Under the pieces are notes generated by a model. That model did no database searches. It worked only from the letters and a program-made list of their open reading frames with translations, and was not told the origin of the DNA. Of a stretch of DNA of 64,000 bases, positions 57,276 to 64,000 are shown piece by piece (positions within the stretch are counted from its first letter, which is position 1; every line of letters starts with the position of its first letter). The stretch lies in the NCBI RefSeq assembly GCF_001724605.1, contig NZ_MEEX01000006.1:186001-250000 (forward strand). The letters run 5' to 3'. Source of the DNA: Phenylobacterium sp. SCN 70-31 (GTDB lineage: Bacteria; Pseudomonadota; Alphaproteobacteria; Caulobacterales; Caulobacteraceae). The translations under genes were made by a program, and so were the position numbers.

Positions 57276-59243
57276 CTAACGGATCGTCTCGGCGATCTGC
57301 CGGGCCAGGGCGTCGCGCCCGTAGGGCTTGTGCAGCAGCGGCCAGGGTGCGGCGCGGGCGGTCGAGAGCACGTCGCCGGTGTAGCCGGACGACAGGATGA
57401 CGCGCAGGCCGGGGCGCAGTGTCGTGGCCTCGTGGGCCAGATCCACGCCGGTCTTGTCGCCGGGCATGATGAGGTCCGTGAGAAGGAGGTCGATGGCGGC
57501 CCCGCTGCGCACGACGCCGAGGGCGGCTTCGGCGTCCCCCACGCGCCGCACCCGGTGCCCCAGGTCGATCAGCATCTCCTCGACCATTTCGGCCACCTGG
57601 AGGTCGTCTTCCGCCAGCAGGATGTCCAGGCGCGGCCCCGCTGCGGCCGGCGGCGGATCGAGGGCGGCCGCCGCCGCCTCGCCGGCCATGCGAGGCAGGT
57701 ACAGGCGCACGCTGGAGCCCTTGCCCGGCGTGCTGTCGACCGTCACCGCGCCGCCGCTCTGACGGGTGAATCCGTAGACCTGGCTGAGGCCCAGCCCCGT
57801 GCCCCGGCCCTGCGGCTTGGTGGTGAAGAACGGCTCGAAGGCGCGCGCGATGGTCGCGGCGTCCATCCCCTCGCCGGTGTCGTGGACCGAGACACAGATG
57901 TAGTCGCCCGCCGGCAGTTCCTCCACCTGCCGGTCGGCGAGGCGCGCAGGCAAGGTCTCGATGCGGATCATCCCCCCGGGCGGCGTGGCGTCCCGGGCGT
58001 TGACCACGAGGTTCATGATCGCCGCCTCGAACTGGCTGGGGTCCAGATTCGCGACACCGTCCGGCGCCCCCGGCGCCAGGGTCAGGCCCACCGCCTCGCC
58101 CACCGCGCGGCGCAACAGGGGCTCGCTCTCGGCCAGCACGCCGTCGATGCGCATGAACTCGGGCTTCAGAGTCTGCCGCCGCGCGAAGGCCAGGAGCTGC
58201 TGGGTCAGGCGCTCCCCCCGCCGGGCGGCGCCCAGCGCGGCCTCGATCATCCGTTCGCGGCGTGGGGCGTCTTCGGGCCGCCGCTGCACCATGTCCAGCG
58301 CCCCGATCACCACGGTGAGCAGGTTGTTGAAGTCGTGCGCCACGCCGCCGGTGAGCTGGCCGACGGCCTCCAGCTTCTGGGCCCGCTGCAAGGCGGCCTC
58401 GGCCTCGTCGCGCTCGGCCAGGGCCGCCTGGACCCGTTCGGCCAGCAGCTCGTTGATCCGCGTGAGGTCGGCTTCGGCCTGTTTGGCGTGGGTGACGTCA
58501 TAGCCGACGCCGACATAGCCTTCGAAGGTCCCGTCGGCGCGCCACCTGGGCTGCGACAGCGAACGGACCCAGCGGAATGCGCCGTCCCGGTGGCGATAGC
58601 GGGCCTCGAGGATCACCGGCTCGTGCGCGGATTCCCGCGCGACCTGCTCCGTCAGCACCCGGTCCAGGTCGTCGGGATGCAGGACCTTGCGCCAGTCGAA
58701 GGCGATGGCCTCCTCGTACCCCACGCCCAGGAAGTCGATATAGGCCTCGTTCGCGAACTCCCGCCGTCCGTCCGTCCGGGTCACCCACATCAGCACCGGC
58801 GCGGAGTCCGCGAGGGTGCGAAAGCGCGCTTCGGTCGCCTCCAGCGTCTTCTGGGCCGCGGCCTGGGCGTCCCGGGCGGCGTCGAGCTTCAGGAGGGCGT
58901 TGCGCAGGCCCGCGGACACCACCACGGTCAGGGCGGCCGAAAGCGCGAACATCACCGTCACCGCCAGGCTGTCCGCGCCGGGACCAGTGGTCAGCGGGTC
59001 GACGCGGCCCAGGATCAGGGCCGCCGCCAGGGTCGCCCAGCCCCAGCGCGGGCCGGCGTAGAGCGTGGCCAGCATCAGGGCGGGGAAGGTGGTCGCCGAG
59101 ACGGTCGTGATGCTGCCGGGGCCAAGGGTGGCCATCCGCGCCAGCACGGCCGCGCCAAGCGCCGCCGCGCAGACGGCGAAGGCCGCGGCGACGTTCGGCG
59201 GCCGCCGGGGGATGAGCCTTATCGGCCAGGCGATCGAGGTCAT
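57276..59243 (-). CDS. Hybrid PAS sensor histidine kinase
   Basis: A 655-residue hybrid kinase. An N-terminal membrane region (several hydrophobic segments, about 10-115) is followed by a PAS/PAC domain at about 139-253. The phospho-accepting His303 is in GGVAHDFNNLL. The HATPase domain has NLVVNARDA and DTGEGMD and GTGLGLSQVYG. A C-terminal receiver has Asp590 in LLTDLIMPG. ATG 59243 is preferred over GTG 59279. No cognate regulator is adjacent. Confidence 0.9.
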   Translation of the reverse strand: MTSIAWPIRLIPRRPPNVAAAFAVCAAALGAAVLARMATLGPGSITTVSATTFPALMLATLYAGPRWGWATLAAALILGRVDPLTTGPGADSLAVTVMFALSAALTVVVSAGLRNALLKLDAARDAQAAAQKTLEATEARFRTLADSAPVLMWVTRTDGRREFANEAYIDFLGVGYEEAIAFDWRKVLHPDDLDRVLTEQVARESAHEPVILEARYRHRDGAFRWVRSLSQPRWRADGTFEGYVGVGYDVTHAKQAEADLTRINELLAERVQAALAERDEAEAALQRAQKLEAVGQLTGGVAHDFNNLLTVVIGALDMVQRRPEDAPRRERMIEAALGAARRGERLTQQLLAFARRQTLKPEFMRIDGVLAESEPLLRRAVGEAVGLTLAPGAPDGVANLDPSQFEAAIMNLVVNARDATPPGGMIRIETLPARLADRQVEELPAGDYICVSVHDTGEGMDAATIARAFEPFFTTKPQGRGTGLGLSQVYGFTRQSGGAVTVDSTPGKGSSVRLYLPRMAGEAAAAALDPPPAAAGPRLDILLAEDDLQVAEMVEEMLIDLGHRVRRVGDAEAALGVVRSGAAIDLLLTDLIMPGDKTGVDLAHEATTLRPGLRVILSSGYTGDVLSTARAAPWPLLHKPYGRDALARQIAETIR

Positions 59244-59502
59244 GTCGGTGCGGTGTGCCTCGCGCGCGCTGTGGGCCACGCCAGCATGGGGTGCGGTCCA
59301 AGACGACGCAACCGTAAGGGCGATCCCCTGGGACGAGATGTCCAGCGTGTCGCAGTTGCACGAAAATTGCCGGAGTCGGGTCCAAATGACGCCGGTATGC
59401 GCCTATATGCGACGCCCGATGCTGCAAGGCCGCCTGTCATGGGTGACGCCGAAAGGGAGGGGTGAGCCCCTGACTTCGAACCCAGATACGAGGCCTCGCG
59501 CC

Positions 59503-60708
59503 ATGGTCGCCGTCGCCGGGGCCGCGACAAGAGGCGCCAGGCTAGGAGCCGTCGTCCTCGCCGCCGGCGCGGCGCTGGCGGGCTGCGCGCCCGAGACCGC
59601 CCGTCCCGTCGCCGAGACGGCGCGCTTCGTGTCCCGTGACATGTCGGATTCGGGCTTGTTCCACCTGGCGGCCGGGATGGATCCCGCCATGCGCGCGCTG
59701 GTCGTCCGGCACGACCCCGGGGTCCGTCGCGCCGACCTGTGGGCGCGGCCCGAGGGTTGGACCCGGCTCGATCTGGAGAACGTTCCCACCCTGGGCCTGG
59801 ACCTGGGCGAGACCGATCCCACGACCGCCGAGGAGCTGAACGCGCTCCGGCCCTTCTCCAAGCTGCCGATCCGGCCGATGCGACCCTTCGTGCTCAAGGA
59901 CACCGGGCCGGACTACGCCCGTGCGTTCCAGTGCCTGAGCCAGGCCGTCTATTACGAGGCGGCGCGCGAGCCGCGCCTGGGCCAGGAGGCGGTGGCCCAG
60001 GTGGTGCTGAACCGCATGCGCCACCCCGCCTATCCGAAATCGGTTTGCGGCGTCGTCTACCAGGGCTCGGCGCGGGTCACCGGCTGCCAGTTCACCTTCA
60101 CGTGCGACGGCTCGTTGCGCTGGGCCCCCCAGGGCGACCTGTGGCGGCGCGCCCAGGACGTGGCCCGGCGCGCGCTGGCTGGCCATGTGGACAGGACGGT
60201 GGGCTCGGCGACGCACTATCACGCCCAGTACGTCGCCCCTTACTGGGCGCCCACGCTGGTGAAGATGACCCAGGTCGGCCAGCACATCTTCTACCGGTGG
60301 ACCGGGCCGTGGGGCGAGCCGCCGGCCTTCACGGGGCGCTATGCGGGGGGCGAGGCCTATCTGTCGCCGGCCGTCCTGGGCGGCGTGGACGCCCGGACGC
60401 AGGGCGGCCTCCTGGCGCCCGAACTCCAGGGCGTACCGGCCGAACGCCGGATCACCCTGGCGGTGGCCGGAGAGGTCAGGACCTACGACGTGGTCGATCC
60501 CACCATGCCCGGCGGCGAGCGGACGCGTGTGCGGGGCGTCCTGATGTCCACCCGCCGTCAGCCGACCGCCGAGGAGATCCAGCGCATCAACAAGAGCCTG
60601 GAGGAAGTGGAGCGGACCCTCGACAGGCCCGGCGCTGCGCCGCCTTCGATCTCGTCGTCGGTCCCGCCGGTGAGCGCCGCGCCGCCGGGGACGTCGCCCG
60701 CCGACTGA
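59503..60708 (+). CDS. SleB-type cell-wall hydrolase lipoprotein
   Basis: A 401-residue exported protein. The signal peptide ends in a lipobox (ALAGC, Cys28). The SleB/cell-wall hydrolase_2 domain has AVYYEAAREPRLGQEAVAQVVLNRMRHPAYPKSVCGVVYQG followed by GCQFTFTCDGS and THYHAQYVAPYWAP. The C-terminus is a Pro/Ser-rich tail. ATG 59503 gives the signal peptide; an in-frame ATG at 59407 is an alternative. Likely peptidoglycan (glycan-strand) cleavage in the periplasm. Confidence 0.85.
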   Translation: MVAVAGAATRGARLGAVVLAAGAALAGCAPETARPVAETARFVSRDMSDSGLFHLAAGMDPAMRALVVRHDPGVRRADLWARPEGWTRLDLENVPTLGLDLGETDPTTAEELNALRPFSKLPIRPMRPFVLKDTGPDYARAFQCLSQAVYYEAAREPRLGQEAVAQVVLNRMRHPAYPKSVCGVVYQGSARVTGCQFTFTCDGSLRWAPQGDLWRRAQDVARRALAGHVDRTVGSATHYHAQYVAPYWAPTLVKMTQVGQHIFYRWTGPWGEPPAFTGRYAGGEAYLSPAVLGGVDARTQGGLLAPELQGVPAERRITLAVAGEVRTYDVVDPTMPGGERTRVRGVLMSTRRQPTAEEIQRINKSLEEVERTLDRPGAAPPSISSSVPPVSAAPPGTSPAD

Positions 60709-60715
60709 TTCTGGC

Positions 60716-60745
60716 CGCCGGCTTTTCTTCCGGTCGTAGCCGGCG
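60716..60745. terminator. Hairpin between convergent genes
   Basis: CGCCGGCT and AGCCGGCG arms with a 14-base loop lie between the SleB and GNAT stop codons. There is no T tract on either side. Possibly a bidirectional terminator. Confidence 0.45.
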
Positions 60746-60748
60746 CGT

Positions 60749-61237
60749 TCAGGCCGGGAAGGCGTCGGGATAGGCGACGCTGAGCGGTGCGTCGAAGGCG
60801 CCGGCCTGGAGCGCGAGCGCCATGAACGCCGGGCTGCCGGAATAGGCCGACGTCACCTGAGCCGCTGTTTCGGGGGCGAAGCCGAAGCGCGGGTAGTAGC
60901 CGGGGTGCCCCAGCACCAGCACGCCGTGCGCGCCGAACTCGCGGGCGCTTTCCAAGCCCGCCCGCACCAGGGCGGTTCCGATCCCGCCGCGCTGCAGCCC
61001 GGGCCTCACGGCCATCGGCGCCAGGGCCGCGAACAGATCGGCGCGGTCGGCGAACAGCCGGCTGAACAGGATATGGCCGTCCACCCGACCGTCCTCGGCC
61101 GCCACCAGCTCGAACAGCACGTCGCCGCCCGCCCGCAGCCGTTCGATCAGGGCCGCCTCGTCGGGCTGGCCGAACGCGAGCGTATTGACCTCGGCGATGG
61201 CCGGGCGATCCTCCGCGCGGGCGTACCGGACCGCCAC
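60749..61237 (-). CDS. GNAT family N-acetyltransferase (YhbS-like)
   Basis: A 162-residue GNAT with the loop RPGLQRGGIGTALVRAG (QRGGIG) and VLGHPGYYPRFGF near residue 113-125, the YhbS-like signature. It starts with GTG at 61237, four bases beyond the trxB stop, so it is in the trxB operon. Acceptor unknown. Confidence 0.82.
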   Translation of the reverse strand: MAVRYARAEDRPAIAEVNTLAFGQPDEAALIERLRAGGDVLFELVAAEDGRVDGHILFSRLFADRADLFAALAPMAVRPGLQRGGIGTALVRAGLESAREFGAHGVLVLGHPGYYPRFGFAPETAAQVTSAYSGSPAFMALALQAGAFDAPLSVAYPDAFPA

Positions 61238-61241
61238 CGAC

Positions 61242-62243
61242 CTACCAGGCCCCGATCTTCTGGGCTTCCTGATGGCTGATCGGGTGCTGGGCCTTCCTGT
61301 GGTCCTCTTCCGCGAGGAACCGAACGGCCTCCAGCGCCGCCATGCAGCCCATGCCCGCCGCGGTCACCGCCTGGCGGTAGACGTCGTCGGTGACATCGCC
61401 TGCGGCGTAGACGCCCGGGATCGCGGTGGCGGCCGTGCCCGGCTTCACCTTCAGATAGCCCGACGCGTCCATCTCGAGCTGACCCTGGAAGAGCTGGCTG
61501 GCGGGCGCGTGGCCGATGGCGATGAACACCCCGTCCGCCGCGACCGTCCGGGTTTCGCCCGTGTTGACGTCCTTCAGCCGGACGCCGGTGACGCCCATCG
61601 GGTCGGTCTCGCCCAGCACCTCGTCGATGGCGTGGTTCCAGACCACCTCGATCTTCGGGTGGTTGAACAGGCGCTCCTGCAGGATGCGCTCGGCCCGGAG
61701 TTCGTCGCGCCGGTGGACCAGCGTCACCTTGGACGCGAAGTTGGTGAGGAACAGCGCCTCCTCGACGGCCGTGTTGCCGCCGCCCACCACGATCACCTCC
61801 TTGCCGCGGTAGAAGAAGCCGTCGCACGTGGCGCAGGCCGAGACGCCGAAGCCCTGGAACGTCTGCTCGGTGGGCAGGCCCAGCCACTTGGCCTGGGCGC
61901 CGGTGGCGATGATCAGGGTCTCGGCCAGCCAGACCTGGCCGCTGTCGGTCTCCAGGCGGAACGGGCGCTTCGACAGGTCGGCCGTGGTGACGATGTCGCT
62001 GACGATCTCGGTGCCCACGTGTGCGGCCTGGGCCTGCATCTGCTCCATCAGCCAGGGGCCCTGGATGACGTCGGCGAAGCCGGGATAGTTCTCCACGTCG
62101 GTGGTGATGGTGAGCTGGCCGCCGGGCTGTATGCCCTGGATCAGCACTGGCTTCAGCAGGGCGCGCGCGGCGTAGACGGCGGCGGTGTAGCCGGCGGGGC
62201 CGGAGCCCACGATCAGGCAGCGGACGGAACGAGGTTCGGACAT
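61242..62243 (-). CDS. trxB: Thioredoxin-disulfide reductase
   Basis: A 333-residue NADPH-dependent flavoenzyme that reduces thioredoxin. The FAD motif is GSGPAG at 13-18, and the redox-active pair is CATC (137-140). The NADPH motif is VVGGGNTAVEEA, and the C-terminal FAD segment is GVYAAGDVTDDVYRQAVTAAG. The ATG at 62243 gives the usual length; the longer open frame upstream adds nothing. The GNAT follows four bases downstream. Confidence 0.95.
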   Translation of the reverse strand: MSEPRSVRCLIVGSGPAGYTAAVYAARALLKPVLIQGIQPGGQLTITTDVENYPGFADVIQGPWLMEQMQAQAAHVGTEIVSDIVTTADLSKRPFRLETDSGQVWLAETLIIATGAQAKWLGLPTEQTFQGFGVSACATCDGFFYRGKEVIVVGGGNTAVEEALFLTNFASKVTLVHRRDELRAERILQERLFNHPKIEVVWNHAIDEVLGETDPMGVTGVRLKDVNTGETRTVAADGVFIAIGHAPASQLFQGQLEMDASGYLKVKPGTAATAIPGVYAAGDVTDDVYRQAVTAAGMGCMAALEAVRFLAEEDHRKAQHPISHQEAQKIGAW

Positions 62244-62363
62244 GCCGCCTATGTAGGTCGGATTCTGGCCGCTTGCGATGGGATCAAGCCGTGAACCTCG
62301 GCCTCTGATCGTCACGGGCGCCGCGGCTGGAACCATCTCTGTGGTCAAGCTTTATCGTTGGCG

Positions 62364-62567
62364 ATGGACAGCAAGCTCAAGATCGCCGGCATCGTCTTCC
62401 TCGCCGCCCTCGCGTTCGGCGCGCTTTGGGCGCTCTGGATCGGTCTGAAGGTTCTGGCCTCGATCGCGGGGGCGGGTCTAGTGGTCGGTCTGGCGGTGGG
62501 CGTCGTCATGGGCGTGCGCTCGCGCCGGAAGCTTCCGCCGCCCGAGGATCGCGCGCAGATTGGTTAA
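62364..62567 (+). CDS. Small membrane protein of unknown function
   Basis: A 67-residue protein with two hydrophobic segments (about 8-30 and 33-50) joined by a short turn, and a basic C-terminus (VRSRRKLPPPEDRA). It is divergent from trxB and precedes pseI by 36 bases. ATG 62364 is favoured over TTG 62358. No family recognised. Confidence 0.55.
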   Translation: MDSKLKIAGIVFLAALAFGALWALWIGLKVLASIAGAGLVVGLAVGVVMGVRSRRKLPPPEDRAQIG

Positions 62568-62602
62568 CGCGGCTTTCAGCCGTGCGGGCGTATTCTGCTC
62601 CC

Positions 62603-63670
62603 ATGGCCCAGGCCCCGCACATCGAGCCCGAGATCGAGATCGCCGGACGGAAGATCGGAGCCGCGCATCCGCCCTTCGTGATCTGCGAGCTGTCGGGCAA
62701 CCACAACGGCAGCCTGGAGCGCGCGCTGCGCATGGTGGACGCCGCCGCCGACACCGGCTGCGACGCCATCAAGATCCAGACCTACACCGCCGACACCATC
62801 ACCATGGACGTCGACCGGCCCGAGTTCCGCATCCACGGCGGCCTGTGGGACGGTCGCAGCCTCTACGAACTGTACCAGGAGGCCCAGACGCCGTTCGAAT
62901 GGCACGCCGCCATCTTCGAGCGGGCGCGCAAACGGGGCGTCATCGTCTTCTCCAGCCCCTTCGACGAGACGGCCGTGGACCTGCTCGCCGATCTCGACGC
63001 GCCAGCCTACAAGATCGCCTCGTTCGAGGCGGTGGACCTGCCGCTGATCCGCTACGCGGCGGCCCGCGGCAAGCCGCTGATCATCTCCACCGGCATGGCC
63101 AACCTGGCCGAGATCGAGGCCGCGCGGGCGGCGGCGCTGGAGGCGAGCGCGCCGGGCGTCGTGCTGCTGCACTGCGTGTCCAGCTATCCGGCCGTGCCCG
63201 AGGACGCCAACCTCCGCACCATCGGCGACATGGCCAGGCGGTTCGACTGCCCGGTCGGCCTCTCGGACCACACCATGGGCACGGCCGCCTCGGTGGCGGC
63301 GGTGGCGCTGGGCGCCTCGGTGATCGAGAAGCACTTCACCCTGGCCCGCGCCGACGGCGGCCCTGACGCCGCCTTCAGCCTGGAGCCGGCCGAGTTCAAG
63401 ACGCTGTGCGACGACACCCGGTCCGCCTGGACCGCCCTGGGCCGCGCCCATTACGACCTGCTGGGATCGGAGCGGGGCAACGTCATGTTCCGGCGCTCGC
63501 TCTACGTCGCCGCCGACGTGAAGGCGGGCCAGCCGCTCACGCGCGCCAACGTCCGCTCCATCCGCCCGGGAAACGGCCTGCCGCCGGCCCACCTGGACGA
63601 GGTTCTGGGCAGGACGGCCGCGCGCGATCTGGCGCGGGGCGAACCCCTGGGCTGGGACATGCTGGCTTAG
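62603..63670 (+). CDS. pseI: Pseudaminic acid synthase (NeuB/PseI family)
   Basis: A 355-residue NeuB-family enzyme that condenses PEP with a 6-deoxy-hexosamine to form pseudaminic acid (or N-acetylneuraminate). The TIM barrel has FVICELSGNHNGSLERAL, AIKIQTYTADT, FSSPFDETAVDLL and GLSDHTMG, and a C-terminal SAF-like antifreeze domain (from about 295). IGAAHPPFVICELS and LSDHTMG point to PseI over NeuB, though not decisively. Pseudaminic acid decorates flagellin in Caulobacter relatives. No other pse genes are in the window. Confidence 0.85.
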   Translation: MAQAPHIEPEIEIAGRKIGAAHPPFVICELSGNHNGSLERALRMVDAAADTGCDAIKIQTYTADTITMDVDRPEFRIHGGLWDGRSLYELYQEAQTPFEWHAAIFERARKRGVIVFSSPFDETAVDLLADLDAPAYKIASFEAVDLPLIRYAAARGKPLIISTGMANLAEIEAARAAALEASAPGVVLLHCVSSYPAVPEDANLRTIGDMARRFDCPVGLSDHTMGTAASVAAVALGASVIEKHFTLARADGGPDAAFSLEPAEFKTLCDDTRSAWTALGRAHYDLLGSERGNVMFRRSLYVAADVKAGQPLTRANVRSIRPGNGLPPAHLDEVLGRTAARDLARGEPLGWDMLA

Positions 63671-63792
63671 GCCGAACGCGGTCCCCCTTTTCAGCCCCGT
63701 TTCCAACCCCGTGTGCGGCGCGAGGTAAGCCGCAGGCAGGCCACCGGCCGGCAGACTCCGCGCTCGACACGCGCCTGGCTTCGCGCTTTATA

Positions 63793-63805
63793 TTATCGAC
63801 GATAA
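63793..63805. promoter_or_regulatory. Palindrome upstream of the terminal flavin monooxygenase gene
   Basis: TTATCG-A-CGATAA is a perfect 13-bp palindrome in AT-rich DNA, 75 bases before the start codon at 63881. It could be an operator whose regulator lies outside the window. Confidence 0.45.
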
Positions 63806-63880
63806 GTTATTGACCTCGATCAAGGCCCGCACGCCGGGCTGCAGCAGGTTGGGGCGAAGAACCAGAAGCGGGAGGGTGCG

Positions 63881-64000
63881 ATGACCGTCGCGACAGAGGC
63901 GCCGACCAGGGCCGGCCATTTCGACGTCCTGATCGTGGGCGCGGGCATTTCCGGGATCGGCGCCGCCTATCACCTGAAGACCCGGTCGCCCGACCGCAGC
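63881..64000 (+). CDS. FAD-dependent monooxygenase (Baeyer-Villiger/EthA-like), N-terminal fragment
   Basis: The last 40 codons of the window. ATG 63881 is preceded by GGGAGGG. The protein starts with a short leader and then FDVLIVGAGISGIGAAYHLK, the GxGxxG FAD fingerprint seen in flavin-containing monooxygenases of the EthA/Baeyer-Villiger group. The remainder lies beyond 64000. Confidence 0.65.
   Translation, partial: MTVATEAPTRAGHFDVLIVGAGISGIGAAYHLKTRSPDRS

Overview
The window is about 70% GC and almost fully coding. The gene set points to an alphaproteobacterium of the order Caulobacterales, with Phenylobacterium or Caulobacter as the best guess. This rests on the protein families and gene order (PPIase-argJ, comF-grxC-nitrilase-DUF1178, a petABC operon opening with a GTG-start Rieske gene, nadA/nadB/nadC). 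It is inference; no search was run. I see no rRNA, tRNA, CRISPR array, insertion sequence or prophage, so this is ordinary chromosome.

Left part (1-18.9 kb): a FabH-like fragment, a secreted alpha/beta hydrolase, uvrB, an orphan Stf0 sulfotransferase, two small unknown genes, a thiolase, and a PPIase lipoprotein overlapping argJ. A reverse-strand block follows (SAM methyltransferase, two-domain GT2 glycosyltransferase, DEAD-box helicase), then mutT, a lipoprotein of unknown function, and a conserved block of a BioC-like methyltransferase, comF, grxC, a nitrilase-family amidase and DUF1178.

Middle (18.9-43 kb): two tandem S9 peptidases, clpB, an SDR dehydrogenase, an MFS transporter, a GNAT / DUF1285 / CoA-pyrophosphatase / cca / GATase run, GNAT plus ChbG-like deacetylase, hemF, and the cytochrome bc1 operon petABC with a clear terminator. 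Then come a retropepsin-like protein whose second active-site Asp is replaced, a small membrane protein, two tandem dienelactone hydrolases, ychF, and an epoxide hydrolase. A nested inverted-repeat element of about 234 bp lies between the last two.

Right part (43-64 kb): a TetR regulator divergent from a carotenoid oxygenase and a DUF2855 gene; an alkylsulfatase; a GlxA-type regulator divergent from a DJ-1/PfpI gene; an OprP-type porin; and a split NAD-biosynthesis locus. In that locus, nadA, a GyrI-like binding protein and nadB form one tight unit behind two TATGCTCA/TGAGCATA palindromes. nadC instead overlaps a second TetR gene whose start sits in one of two 15-bp palindromes shared with a divergent membrane protein. 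The window ends with a hybrid histidine kinase, a SleB-type cell-wall hydrolase lipoprotein, a GNAT, trxB, a small membrane protein, pseI (pseudaminic acid synthase) and the start of a flavin monooxygenase.

The least explained items are the nested inverted repeat (41344-41577), the GyrI-like protein embedded in the NAD operon, the apparent capture of nadC by an autoregulated TetR unit, and the half-dead retropepsin.
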